Source: Planctomycetota bacterium (GTDB taxonomy: Bacteria; Planctomycetota; MHYJ01; WSZJ01). From it: a stretch of DNA of 64,000 bases. Numbering within the stretch: the first letter of the stretch is position 1; each line of letters begins with the position of its first letter. A model generated the notes under the pieces. The model searched no databases. It was not told the origin of the DNA and saw nothing but the letters and a program-made list of their open reading frames with translations. The stretch is from assembly GCA_016190145.1 (NCBI GenBank), contig JACPRD010000137.1:1-64000 (forward strand), read 5' to 3'. The translations under genes and the position numbers were made by a program. Below are positions 1-9,900 of this stretch, in pieces.

Positions 1-1521
1 GCCCCCGCCTGGGCCCCCACCCGCATCTCCATCGCCGTCGCGAAACGGCCCCTCAACGAACACCTGAAACTCCTCGACGCCCAGTCCCCCTTCAAACGCC
101 CCGATCAGAAGACGGTGGGCGGCTACCAGTGCTTCTTCACCATGAGCCTCGACGAGGAACGCCCCCTCGAATGGGGCTCCTCGGGTACGTTCTGGGAAGC
201 GCTTCTCGATCTCTGCGCCCGGGCGGGCATGCGCATCGACAACATCGGCGAAACGATCTGGCTCAGCCCGGGGCGGCAGAAGTGGCAGGCGCTGACGGCG
301 TCGGGCCCGGCGCTGTTCGCGCTTCAAGACGTGAAATCCGGGGACGGCAGCATGAGCTTCCGCCTCGCGGTCGCGATCGAACCGCACCTGGCGCCGGAGC
401 AGATGTCGGCGCCGCTCGTGAAATGCGGGGGGCGCGGGCTGAAGGCGAAGGGGATGATGGGCGGATTCAAGGTCTGGGGCTGGGACTACGAGGTGCCGGA
501 GTCGAACACGGGCCCGCTGGAGGCGGCGTTCGAATTCGACCGCGTGGTGGAGACGGCGGAGCTGGTCCTCGATCCCGTCGCGGCGTCCTCGGCGGCGGGT
601 CCGGGCGGCAAGGGGAAGGTGTCGATCCGGGAGATCACGAACGGCCCGATCGAGAACTGGGAGGGAAAGAAGTCCGACGGTTGCCGGATCGTGGCTGACG
701 AGTCGGGCCTGGAGTCGAAGTCGCGCTGGCTCCGCCTGCCCGACGGAACGAAGAAGTCGCCGACGATGTGGCAGTCCATGGGGTTTGGCGGGAAGCGCGA
801 GTGCACGGCCGAATTCGACATCGCGCTTCCGCAGGGCGCCCGTTACGTCGTGGAGCTGGTGACGCGCACGGAGAAGGTGAAGTTCGACGGGCGGATCGAG
901 AAGCTGGACTGGGGGCTCTGGACGAAGGATCTCGCGGCGGTGCAGGGCAGGATCGCGTGGCCGAAGGCGCCGGAGGGAGAAACGGAGGTGCGCTGCGGGA
1001 TCGCGCGTCTCGACGGGGCGCAGGCGTCGGCGGTGGCGCGGCGGTTCGACCTGGGGAAGCTGATGAAGGGCGGCGAGGAGGCGGCGGGGGAGCGGTGGCT
1101 GGCGCTCGACGGGCCGCTGACGCTGGGAGCGAAGGAAGACGACAAGTTTCCGTCCTTCCGGGCGGAGATCCTGGAGGAAGGCGAGTGGGTCGTCTGGGTG
1201 CGCGTGGGCAGCTGGATCGACGCATTCGTGTTCAAGACGCTTCCCGCCGGTCTCCGACACGACGTGGCGATCGATCCCTGGCGCGCGGCCTCGGTGACGG
1301 GGCGTGCGGCGGCCGGTGCGCTTGTGAGGCTGGTTCCGGCCGACCGCGACGGAAAGGCCTGGCCGCTTCCCAGCGAGGCGCTGGGCGATCTCGGGCGGAT
1401 CCCGGTGGCGGCCGACGGTGCGTTCCGGGTAGATGGTCTCAGGCCGGGGAAGTACGTATACGAGTTTGCGGGGACCTCGACTCCGGTCGAGCTGAAGGTG
1501 GGAGCGAACGAGGTGAAGTAA
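1..1521 (+). CDS. Hypothetical protein, truncated by the left edge
   Basis: The reading frame is open from base 1 to the TAA at 1519-1521, so the N-terminus lies outside the window; the GTG at 115 is an internal codon, not a convincing start. About 506 residues are visible. The first ~100 visible residues include a stretch around WEALLDLCARAGM that resembles a short domain common in planctomycete secreted proteins (recalled from memory, not searched). The last ~90 residues look like a carboxypeptidase-regulatory-type beta domain: VTGRAAAGALVRLVP, then DGAFRVDGLRPGKYVYEF, a pattern typical of such folds. No catalytic motif was recognised. It is followed by an A-family repeat and a four-helix-bundle gene on the same strand. 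Function unknown; probably exported, but the signal region is missing. Confidence 0.75.
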   Translation, partial: APAWAPTRISIAVAKRPLNEHLKLLDAQSPFKRPDQKTVGGYQCFFTMSLDEERPLEWGSSGTFWEALLDLCARAGMRIDNIGETIWLSPGRQKWQALTASGPALFALQDVKSGDGSMSFRLAVAIEPHLAPEQMSAPLVKCGGRGLKAKGMMGGFKVWGWDYEVPESNTGPLEAAFEFDRVVETAELVLDPVAASSAAGPGGKGKVSIREITNGPIENWEGKKSDGCRIVADESGLESKSRWLRLPDGTKKSPTMWQSMGFGGKRECTAEFDIALPQGARYVVELVTRTEKVKFDGRIEKLDWGLWTKDLAAVQGRIAWPKAPEGETEVRCGIARLDGAQASAVARRFDLGKLMKGGEEAAGERWLALDGPLTLGAKEDDKFPSFRAEILEEGEWVVWVRVGSWIDAFVFKTLPAGLRHDVAIDPWRAASVTGRAAAGALVRLVPADRDGKAWPLPSEALGDLGRIPVAADGAFRVDGLRPGKYVYEFAGTSTPVELKVGANEVK

Positions 1522-1582
1522 TCGTTATTTGTAAGTTGACACCGGGAATATTATCCGGTATGTTAGGTGTATGTTGGGGGTG

Positions 1583-2047
1583 CAACTTCAAAGAGAAAAC
1601 AGCAACTTCAAGGAGGATGGCGATGGAGCGGAGGGTGCGGCCGTTCGACATTTACGAGAGGACGTTCGAGTTCGCCATCCGGGTTCTGGAGGTCACGGCG
1701 GCTCTGCCCGCGGTCCCGGAGGCGCAGATTGCGCGCACCCAGCTGGCGCGGTGCGGTTCTTCAGTGGGTGCTAACACGGACGAGTCGGGGGGAGCGCTCA
1801 CCCCGAAGGAGCGGCGCAAATACCTTGTGATCGCCCGAAGGGAAGCCCGGGAATCCCGTTTCTGGCTGCGCATCGTCCACCGCCTCTGGGGCCACTCCAT
1901 CGACGTCGCCCCCGACATCCAGGAAGCCACCGAACTGCGCAACATCCTCTCCGCCCTGATCCGGAAACTGGAAGCCGCCTGACCCCTTGCCCTTTGAAGT
2001 TGCCCCCTTGAAGTTACTTGCCGTTTGAAGTTGCGCCCTTTGAAGTT
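1583..2047. mobile_element. Inverted TTTGAAGTT arrays enclosing a four-helix-bundle gene
   Basis: Two CAACTTCAA(A/G)G units (1583-1593, 1603-1613) lie before the four-helix-bundle gene. Four units in the opposite orientation (1993-2001, 2007-2015, 2024-2032, 2039-2047) lie after it. The right-hand units start 14, 17 and 15 bases apart; the array before had (14648-14701) has 14, 17, 14 and similar spacer letters (ACTTG versus ACTTT after unit 2). The arms are A+T-rich against a G+C-rich background. That this is one mobile unit carrying the gene is an inference; the repeats and their orientation are directly visible. Confidence 0.45.
1623..1982 (+). CDS. Four-helix-bundle protein (S23/IVP-like)
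   Basis: 119 residues, mostly helical, with the pattern of the four-helix-bundle family (TIGR02436) whose members were first seen in 23S rRNA intervening sequences: an FDIYERTFEFAIRVLE first helix, ARCGSSVGANTDESGGA in the middle, then ARREARESRFWLRI and a C-terminal TELRNILSALIRKLE helix. The ATG at 1623 is preferred over 1617 because AGGAGG (1611-1616) is six bases upstream. The family forms pentamers and is related to the Avd accessory protein of diversity-generating retroelements, but no reverse transcriptase is nearby. It sits between inverted TTTGAAGTT arrays, so it may be a passenger or the resident gene of that element. The molecular role is not established. Confidence 0.75.
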   Translation: MERRVRPFDIYERTFEFAIRVLEVTAALPAVPEAQIARTQLARCGSSVGANTDESGGALTPKERRKYLVIARREARESRFWLRIVHRLWGHSIDVAPDIQEATELRNILSALIRKLEAA

Positions 2048-2089
2048 AAGCCCGGGCCCCCGCCGAGCGAGCCCGGGCCGCCGTCCACC

Positions 2090-5000
2090 TCACTTGGCCT
2101 CCGCCGACGCCAGCCGATAGTACGTCTTCGGCTCCGTGAAATAAGTGATCGTGAAGTCTCCCAGAATCGGCGACATGTTCACCGGCACGAGAGACGCCAC
2201 CTCGAACCACGCCAGGTAAAACAACTCCGTTCCCGGCGCGATCCGCGCCTTCACCGGCAGCCCCGCGCACCCGTCGTACCCGTACGCGTCGAGATAGCTC
2301 CCCGACGACTTCATGCGGATCGCCGGCGTGATGTGCCCGAAAGAGGTCGGCTTCGGCCCGCCGCCGCCCGTGCCGTCGTGCCCGTACAGGTGCTCGTGGA
2401 ACGGATGGTAGTGCGTGCACGACACCGTGCCGATCGTCACGTCCTTCCCCGAGGCGACCAGATCCTCCAGGAACTTCAGCCGCTTCTTGTAGACCCCCGC
2501 CTTCTCCCCCAGGTACCCGACGCCGCTCTTGTACGAGGCGGCGTTGTAATAGGAGGTGCTGTGGTAGCGGTTGCGCGGCGTGAACGAAGCGTCGTGGCTG
2601 CGCCAGTGGTGGATCACCAGGTTGTCCAGCGTCCCCATGGTCGAAGGCTGGCTCATGCCGAAGCCCGGCGTCTTCTGGAGCTTGCTCAGGATCTCCATGC
2701 GCGGCCCGACGCCCCAGTCGTTGTTCGGCATCACCGCGATGAAGGCCGTCGGCAGCGACATCGCCTTCGCGTCGTAAACCTTCTTCCCCACCACCGTGCT
2801 GACGTCGACCCCGCTTCCCAGGAACCCGGAAGCCGGAACGCCGTCGACGTAGAGCATCGCGTTGTGAGGCACCGTCACCGTCGAGCCGTCGGCCAGCGTC
2901 TTCAGATGGGACTTCGCGATCGAGATCTCGATGTGATGCCACGTGTGCGCGCGCCACTGGTGGTCGGCATAGATGATGTAATGCTGTCCGGCCTGGAAGA
3001 GATCGTAGTAGACGCGCGGGCCCTGCACGTAGAGCCACTGCTCGTAATTCGTGCCGTGCGTCGCGGCGCCCAGGCCCCACAGGTGCATCCGCCCGCACGG
3101 ACCCGCGTCCCACGTCGCCGCCAGCGCCGTGCGCGGAAGTCCCTTCGCCCACTCCCAGTGGTCCACCTCGGGCTTGTACATGAACTCCACCGTGAAGTCG
3201 CCTGTCGGCAGCTCATCGCCCCAGATGGTGTGGAAGCGGCGGCGCTTGAGGTAGTTCACGTAGAGCCCGAACGGCTGGATGTCGGCTCCGCCCTCGAACA
3301 GGCCGGTGCGGATGGTGTTGAGGCCGCCCGCGGGGTTGACCTGGAACGCCTGCTTGGGCGAGAACCCGCCCGCCGACCGGTAGTCGTCGTCGGACGTGAG
3401 CGAATTGGCCGGGTAGTTCCTCGTCAGTACGCCCTCGCAGTTTGGCGAATCGTACTCGTACTCCGGATTCGTCGGGCGCGGCGACAGGTGCGACTGCGGA
3501 TTCGTGCCGGAGTTCGCGTGCGACTGCGAGGGCCGCAGCGTTCCCTCGTTGAACCCCCACACGCCGGAGATCTTGCAGTCCTCCCCGCTGTTCGCCCAGT
3601 CCACCTGCGTCCACGGCGCCGTCGCGGGCTGGCCGACGTTCGGCTTGCGGCACATCTTTGAAGCGGAGGCGTTGAAGTCGGCGGGCGTCACGCCGGCCGT
3701 GACCTTCGCCGAGCCGTTCAGGATCAGGTACCCGTCGTAGTCGGCAGCCCACGTCACGTTGTTCGTCGCCGACTTGTACCGCATCGGGTCGAGCTTCGGA
3801 TTGTTGTACGGATACTCCGGCATCGACACCACCGGCGGGTAGCCGTTCGACATCAGGCTCCCCTCGCTCTCCTTCGGATCGTCGTTGTCCCAGTTCCGGT
3901 CCCTCTCGAACTGCTCCTGCGTCGTGTACCTCAGCACGTCGTAGAGCTTCATCACCGTCTCGATCCGCTCCTCCGCCATGATCCTCCCCGAGCTGTACAC
4001 GCGGCCGAGCGCCTCGATCTCGAACAGCCCCATCGAGGAGAAGCACAGCTCCGTCGACTTCACCGTGATGTCCGACTTGTCGAGCCTCACGAAGTCCACC
4101 GAGTTACGCACCGGGTTGGAGTCGATCATCAGCAGGTCCGGATTCAGCTTGCGGATGTCCGTGTTCGGGTTGCAGTTGGCGTGGATGAGCGCGATCTTGA
4201 ACCGGTCGAGCCCGGGAATCGTGTCGAGCACCTCGTTCTTCACGTGCATCCAGTCGTTGTAGCTCCACGCGCCCGCCGGGCTCCCGAACGTGAACCGGCT
4301 GGTCAGGATGTGGTCCGCGGCGACCTCCGCCTCCGCCTTCGTGATCGACACGCCGCGAGTCACCAGCTTCCCCGTCGCATGGTCGTAGTCCACAAACGTC
4401 GCCTTAAGCCCCCAGAGGAGCGCCACCAGCACTTCGCGCGTCGCCGTGTTGACGTTGACCGGCGCCCGCGGCTGCACCCACATGTTCGTGCCGCCGAACT
4501 TCGCCGGCACCGTCGCAGACCCGCTTCCCGTCACGAACTGCACCAGCCCGCCCCCCTGGTCGATCGGCGACATCGAGACGCCGGGGAGGGTGGTGACGGG
4601 GAGGAAGCGTGTGGCGGGGAGTGTCGGGTAGGAGCCGGGGAGGCGGGCGCTGACATTGAAGAGCGGGGCCGCGGCGAAGGGGCTGAGTTCGAGGGCGGCC
4701 GTGGTCGTCGCGGCCGGATCGGCGGCCGCGAGGCGCGTCTCCCCGGCATCCCCGCCCAGCGCGACGGCGGGTTTCGTGCCGAAGTGCATGGTATTGAGAT
4801 CGACCCAGGCGTGGCAGGTGATGAAGTTACGGGCGGCGGCGAAGCGCTTGCGTCCTTCGTCGGGGCCGAGGACCTTGACGAAGACTTCGTCGAGGACTTC
4901 GGATTTATTATTGAAGGGTTTTCCGCGGGTCTTGGCGGCCTTGACGGTTTCGACGCCGAGGTCGAACCCGCCGGCGTCGATGCCGAGGATGGAGCCGAGG

Positions 5001-5563
5001 TTGGTGAGGAGGCGCTTGATTTCGGGGTTCTGGTCGTTGACGTAGAGCATGCCCTGGCAGTCGAGGACCTTGAGGAAGACCAGGTCGCCGTCGATCTCGT
5101 AGGTGCCGGGGAGGGAGCCGGAGGTCGCGGGGTTGGCGGCGTCGGCGTAGGAGATGCCGGTCACGGGACCGCCGGCGAGGCCGGCGTCGGCGGCGGCCTC
5201 GAGCGTCCGGGGCGGGGCGCCGTACGCGCGCGACGGCGTGTAGCCGCCCATGGCGGCGATGGCGCCGGGGGTATAGCTCAGCGCGCCGACGGGCCCGTTG
5301 AGCATTTCGCGGTAGTACCAGTCGTCGCGCGGGTCGTCCCACGCCTGCTGCATGGCGGTTCCGCGCAGGGTGGCGAGGGCGCGCTCGATGCCCGACTGAG
5401 CGAGGAGGCGCGCGCGGACCTTGTCGACGTAGCTGTTGGACACGGCGCGTTCGACGCGCGAGAGGGTGGCGAACGTGGCCGCGAGGAGGCCCAGGACGCC
5501 GAGGACGCCGAGGGCGACGAGGAGGACGAAACCGCGACGGCTGGACCGGTTGATGGAGAGCAT
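2090..5563 (-). CDS. Giant GspK-like minor pseudopilin with LamG-like domain (paralog 1)
   Basis: 1,157 residues. The N-terminus has a short basic stretch, then GFVLLVALGVLGVLGLLA, a prepilin-type hydrophobic helix. It is followed by ARLLAQSGIERALA and, near residue 400, VNVNTATREVLVALLWGL, the pattern of type II secretion minor pseudopilin GspK (NVNTA motif). GspK is normally ~300-330 residues; this protein adds ~600 residues, including a concanavalin/LamG-like segment (FTVEFMYKPEVDHWEW, WRAHTWHHIEISI, NAMLYVDGVPASG). The start at 5563 is chosen because TTCGGAG lies seven bases upstream and matches the start of the paralog at 10482; the frame is open further upstream to 5749. It ends convergent with the four-helix-bundle gene. 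Role inferred: pilus-tip or surface adhesin-like component. Confidence 0.8.
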   Translation of the reverse strand: MLSINRSSRRGFVLLVALGVLGVLGLLAATFATLSRVERAVSNSYVDKVRARLLAQSGIERALATLRGTAMQQAWDDPRDDWYYREMLNGPVGALSYTPGAIAAMGGYTPSRAYGAPPRTLEAAADAGLAGGPVTGISYADAANPATSGSLPGTYEIDGDLVFLKVLDCQGMLYVNDQNPEIKRLLTNLGSILGIDAGGFDLGVETVKAAKTRGKPFNNKSEVLDEVFVKVLGPDEGRKRFAAARNFITCHAWVDLNTMHFGTKPAVALGGDAGETRLAAADPAATTTAALELSPFAAAPLFNVSARLPGSYPTLPATRFLPVTTLPGVSMSPIDQGGGLVQFVTGSGSATVPAKFGGTNMWVQPRAPVNVNTATREVLVALLWGLKATFVDYDHATGKLVTRGVSITKAEAEVAADHILTSRFTFGSPAGAWSYNDWMHVKNEVLDTIPGLDRFKIALIHANCNPNTDIRKLNPDLLMIDSNPVRNSVDFVRLDKSDITVKSTELCFSSMGLFEIEALGRVYSSGRIMAEERIETVMKLYDVLRYTTQEQFERDRNWDNDDPKESEGSLMSNGYPPVVSMPEYPYNNPKLDPMRYKSATNNVTWAADYDGYLILNGSAKVTAGVTPADFNASASKMCRKPNVGQPATAPWTQVDWANSGEDCKISGVWGFNEGTLRPSQSHANSGTNPQSHLSPRPTNPEYEYDSPNCEGVLTRNYPANSLTSDDDYRSAGGFSPKQAFQVNPAGGLNTIRTGLFEGGADIQPFGLYVNYLKRRRFHTIWGDELPTGDFTVEFMYKPEVDHWEWAKGLPRTALAATWDAGPCGRMHLWGLGAATHGTNYEQWLYVQGPRVYYDLFQAGQHYIIYADHQWRAHTWHHIEISIAKSHLKTLADGSTVTVPHNAMLYVDGVPASGFLGSGVDVSTVVGKKVYDAKAMSLPTAFIAVMPNNDWGVGPRMEILSKLQKTPGFGMSQPSTMGTLDNLVIHHWRSHDASFTPRNRYHSTSYYNAASYKSGVGYLGEKAGVYKKRLKFLEDLVASGKDVTIGTVSCTHYHPFHEHLYGHDGTGGGGPKPTSFGHITPAIRMKSSGSYLDAYGYDGCAGLPVKARIAPGTELFYLAWFEVASLVPVNMSPILGDFTITYFTEPKTYYRLASAEAK

Positions 5564-5872
5564 GCCGGAGCTCCGAAATGAAAACATCGGGAGGTTCCGG
5601 GCGCCGCCCGCCACAGACGATCGCCCCCAGGTTGTCAGATCGTGCGGAAGATCAGACAGCAATCGGCGGGCCGGAAGCGTTTTGACGCACTGCGCTAAGT
5701 CCGCTCCGGGAGGCGGCTTGCGACTTTCGTCTTCCGTGCAATTGGACACGGAAGACCCGATTTGTTACCCCCCGCGCCGTTGTTACAGCGCCGGAACACC
5801 AGGCTTCCAATCCAGGTCCACCATTGCCGTTTGAAATTGTCCCGTTGAAGTTGCCCTACGAAGTCGCCCTCC
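5564..5872. other. Intergenic region with GTTAC boxes and A-family repeat remnants
   Basis: This 309-base spacer holds no convincing gene. It contains two GTTAC words (TTGTTACC and TTGTTACAG, about 5761-5790), also found upstream of the paralogous GspK-like gene. It also holds degenerate TTTGAAGTT units at 5830-5838 and 5844-5852. The reading frame of the GspK-like gene is open through part of it, but without a ribosome site. Confidence 0.4.
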
Positions 5873-6805
5873 TCATTTCGGGATCTCCTTCCCCTCGTAC
5901 CAGTTCCACCCCATGTCGAGCCCCCTTCCGTAGAGCAACTGCATCCAGGACGACATCGGCCATGTCTCCATCAGCTTCCGCGCGTATTTCGTCGCATCCT
6001 CGCGCAGGTCCTGCCCCCACGCCGACCACACCTGAAGGTACAGACCCTCCGCCATCGGACTCTCGAAATCCTTGATCTCCTCCTCCTCCACGAACATCGC
6101 CATCGCTTCCCCGAGCAGTTTGTCCGCACCCTTGAAGTCCTTCGTGGCCACGAGGACCGAGGCCTGCCCGATCATCCCCTGCGCCTGGATCTTCTTGTCC
6201 TCTCCCTTCGCCGCGGCCTCGAAGTCCCGCCGCGCTCCCTCGTAGTCGGCCTTCCGCATCCGGGCCCGCCCGACCTTCAGCCGGAACACCGCGTCGCCGC
6301 CTTCCTTCGCGGCCCGCTCCTCGAGCTTCTTCTGCGATTCCTGCCGGTCGATGTCTTCGAGCAGTCGCTGAAACTGCTTCGGCGTGATCTCGCCCTTCGT
6401 CACGTCCACGATGGCGCCGTCGTCCGGCTCCACCAGGATCACCGCCGGCGCCTCCGTCACCCCCGCGTCGGCCACCTTCTTCTTCGCCTGATCATCCTTC
6501 GCCAGGTCCTCCAGCGTGCCCTTCAGGCAGCCATAGTCCTGCTTCAGTCGGTCGGAGATTTCCGGCCGGGACAGAACGCTTATCTCGGTGCGCTCCGAGG
6601 CCGGCGTCGCAGCCGTCACCAGGATCAGCGCATAGCCGTTCTTCGCCGAGGCCGCCTGGCGCGCCTCGCCCAGCGTCTTCTTCCAGCCGATCGGGTCGAC
6701 ATCGCCTTCGTCCACCGGCGGCTCCGCGGGCGGCGCTTCCTCCGCCAGAACTCCCAGCCCCGCCGGCAACAGGACCACCGCAAACAGCACTTTGTTCAAC
6801 TTCAC
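5873..6805 (-). CDS. Secreted thioredoxin-fold/TPR-like protein
   Basis: 310 residues beginning with a signal peptide (KVLFAVVLLPAGLGVLAEE). Residues ~40-150 have a thioredoxin-like layout (GYALILVTAATPAS, then VTEAPAVILVEPDDG) but lack any CxxC, so no dithiol redox activity is expected. The second half has helical repeat character (ARMRKADYEGARRDFEAAA, ASVLVATKDFKGADKLLGEA), as in TPRs. The start is a GTG with GGAGG seven bases upstream. It lies between the two giant pseudopilin-like paralogs in the same orientation and may act with them at the cell surface. That link is inferred only from position. Confidence 0.6.
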   Translation of the reverse strand: MKLNKVLFAVVLLPAGLGVLAEEAPPAEPPVDEGDVDPIGWKKTLGEARQAASAKNGYALILVTAATPASERTEISVLSRPEISDRLKQDYGCLKGTLEDLAKDDQAKKKVADAGVTEAPAVILVEPDDGAIVDVTKGEITPKQFQRLLEDIDRQESQKKLEERAAKEGGDAVFRLKVGRARMRKADYEGARRDFEAAAKGEDKKIQAQGMIGQASVLVATKDFKGADKLLGEAMAMFVEEEEIKDFESPMAEGLYLQVWSAWGQDLREDATKYARKLMETWPMSSWMQLLYGRGLDMGWNWYEGKEIPK

Positions 6806-6865
6806 GCTCGAACCTCCGATATCCCCCTTGAGGCCGGGACTCCCCAGTCTACAGGCGCCCGGGCC

Positions 6866-6900
6866 AAAAAAGAATCCCGGGCCGAATTCGGCCCGGGATC
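6866..6900 (-). terminator. Rho-independent terminator after paralog 2
   Basis: Read on the minus strand, a perfect stem ATCCCGGGCC/GGCCCGGGAT (6874-6883 and 6890-6899) with loop GAATTC is followed by TCTTTTTT. It lies 19 bases after the stop codon of the giant pseudopilin-like gene and separates it from the downstream thioredoxin/TPR gene. Confidence 0.9.
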
Positions 6901-6918
6901 CGTGAGGCTCATGCTTCC

Positions 6919-9900
6919 TTACTTGGCTTCCGAGGACGACAGGCGGAAGTACGTCTTGGGCTCCGTGAAGTAGGTGAGGGAGATGTCCCCCAGGATCGGC
7001 GACATGGTCACCGGCACGAGGGAGGCGATCTCGAACCAGCCGAGGTAGTACAGCTCGGAACCCGCGGGAGCCTTGGCCTTGATCGGGAGGCCCGCGCAGC
7101 CGTCATAGTAGTAGTTGTCGATGTAACTCCCGCCCGTCTTGATGCGGAGGGCCGGGGTGATGTGCCCGAACGAGGTCGGAGGAGGTCCGCCCGCGCCGAT
7201 CCCGTCGTGCCCGTACAGGTGCACGTGGAACGGATGGTAGTGCGTGCAGGACAGCGTCCCGATCGTGACGTCCTTGCCCGTCGCCGCGACGCCCTCGAGG
7301 AACGTCAGGCGCTTCTTGTAGACGCCCGCCTTCTCCAGCTTGTACCCGACGCCGCTCTTGTACGTCGAGCCGTCGTAGTACGAAACGCTGTGGTACCGGT
7401 TGCGAGGCGTGAACGGCGCGTCGTGGCTCCTCCAGTGATGGATCACCAGGTTATCGCCCGTCCCGCAGGTCGAAGACTTGCTCATGCCGTAGCCGGGCGT
7501 GTACTGCAGCTTGCTGAGGAACTCCATGCGCGGGCCCGAAGAGACGTTGTTGTTCGGCGTGGCGCTGATCCAGGCCGTCGGAAGCTTCATGGCCTTGGAC
7601 CCATAAACGCCAACCGTTTCAGGATTCGTGTCCGTCATCCACAAGCCGCCGCCGAGCACGCCCGAAGCGGGGACGCCGTCGACGAAGAGCATGGCGTTGT
7701 GGGGCACGGTGATGGTCGTGCCGTCCGACTTCGTGAACCGGTGCTCCTTCTCGATCCCGAACTCGATGTGGTGCCAGGTGTGGGCGCGCCACGCGTGATC
7801 CGCGAACATCACGTAGTTGGGGGCGAAACCGTTGTACTTGAGGTCGAAGTACACGCGCGAACCCCAGACATACACCCACATCTGGGCGTTACTTCCGTCG
7901 GAGGCGGCGCCGATGCCCCAGAGGTGCATCTTGGCGCACGGTCCCGCGTCCCACGTGAGCGAGGCGGCGGTCTTCGGAAGGCCCTTGGCCCACTCCCAGT
8001 GGTCCAGCTCGGGCTTGTACATGAACTCGACCGTGAAACTGCCCGTCGGAAGCTCGTCGGCCCAGTACGTCAGGAACCGGCGGCGCTTCAGATAGTTCAC
8101 GTACACGCCGAACGGCTGGAGGTCGGCGCCGCCTTCCATGAAGCCGCTTCCCAGGCTCGGCGTCGACGTGATCGTCCGATTGACCGCCGCGCCGGGCGAG
8201 ATCTGGTAGGGCATCTTGGGAGAGTAGTACGCCGACTTGTAGTCGGTGTCCATCGTGAGCGTGTTCACCGGCGAGTAGCTGTACATCGTGCCGTCACAGT
8301 TCGGGCAGGAGTACGAGTACTCGGGGTTGGTCGGATTCGGAGAGAGGTGCTTCTGCGAGTTCGCTACCGTGTTCGCGTGCGACTGCTGGGGGCGAAGGGT
8401 CCCCATGTTGAACCCGTTGATGAACGAGATCTTGCAGGCCTCGCCGGAGTTCTTCCAGTAGCACCCGTTCACCGCGGTGTTCGGGGCGATCTGGTCGGGG
8501 GGAAGTGCGGAGGCCGCGGTCGAACGGCACTTCGCGCCGCTGTTGAAGTCGCCCGGCGAGGTGCCGGCGACGACCTTGGCGGGCCCGTTCAGGATCAGGT
8601 AGCCGTCGTAATCGGCGGCCCAGGAGAAGTCGCCCGTCGTGCTCCGATACGGATTGGCCGGCGCCTTCAGGGTCATCAGCTTCCCGCTGGCGGACATGGT
8701 GCCGGCGGCGTACGGATACTCGGGCATCGACACGACCGGCGGGAAGCCGCCCGCGAGCAGCGAGCCCTCGGACTTCGCCGAATCGTCGTTCGTCCAGTTG
8801 CGGTCCTTCTCGAACTGCTCCTGGTTCGTGTACCGGAGGACGTCGTACACCTTCACCACCGTCTCGATCTTCTCTTCAGACATGATCCGGCCGCTGTTGT
8901 ACACGCGGCCGAGCGCTTCGATCTCGTAGAAGCCGCCCGAGCAGAACGTCAGCTCCGTCGACTTCACCGTGATGTCCGACTTGTCGAGCCGCACGAAGTC
9001 CTGCGAGTTCACGCGCGGGTTCGAGTCCACGAGGAGCAGGTCCGGGTTGAGCTTCTTGATTTCCGTGTTCGGGTTGCAGTTGGCGTGGATCAGGGCCGTC
9101 TGGAAGCGGTCGAGGCCGGGGATGGTGTCGATGACGTCCTGGCGGAAGTGCATCCAGTCGTTGTAGCCCCAGGCGCCCGCGGGGGTGCCGTGGGTATAGC
9201 GGCCGTTGACGATGTAGTCCGCGGCGGTTTCGGCCTGGGTCTTGGAGATGCTGACGGCGCGCACCTGAAGTGTGCCCGTCGGGTGGTTGTAGTCCACGAA
9301 GGAGGCGGTCAGGCCCCACAGCATGGCCACGAGGACTTCGCGCGACGCGGTGTTGACGTTGATGGGCGCGCGGGGCTGGACCCAGTGGTTCGAGCCGCCG
9401 AACTTGCCGGCGACCGTTGCGGCGCCCTGGCCGGTGATGAACTGCGCGAACATGCCGCCCTGATCGATCGGGGCGTTCACGGGCAGGCCGGGGATGGTGG
9501 TGACGGGGAGGAAGCGGCTACCGGGGAGGGTCGGGTAGGTCCCGGTCATGCGCGACTGGATATTGAACATGGGGGAGACGGCGTAGGGGGCCGAGGCCGT
9601 CGCGAGGGCGCGGCTGGCGTCGGCGGGAGCCGTCGGGACCGTGGCGTCCGCGAGGCGCGTCTCGCCCGTTTCTTCGCCCATCGCCAGCGCGGGCTTGGGC
9701 CCGAAGTGCATGGTATTGAGGTCCATCCACGCGTGGCAGGTGATGAAGTCTCTGGCGACGAGGAAGCGCTTGCGTCCCTCGGTTGCGCCGAGCTTGGCGA
9801 TGAAGACCTGGTCGAGGATTTCGGACTTGTTGTTCCACGGCTTGCCGCGGGTCTTGGCGGCGGAGACGATTTCATCGCCGAGGCTGAACCCGGTGTTGAT

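Noticed and set aside
5564-5749. N-terminal extension of the GspK-like protein
   Set aside because: The prepilin-type N-terminus and a ribosome site place the start at 5563; the paralog starts at the equivalent position.
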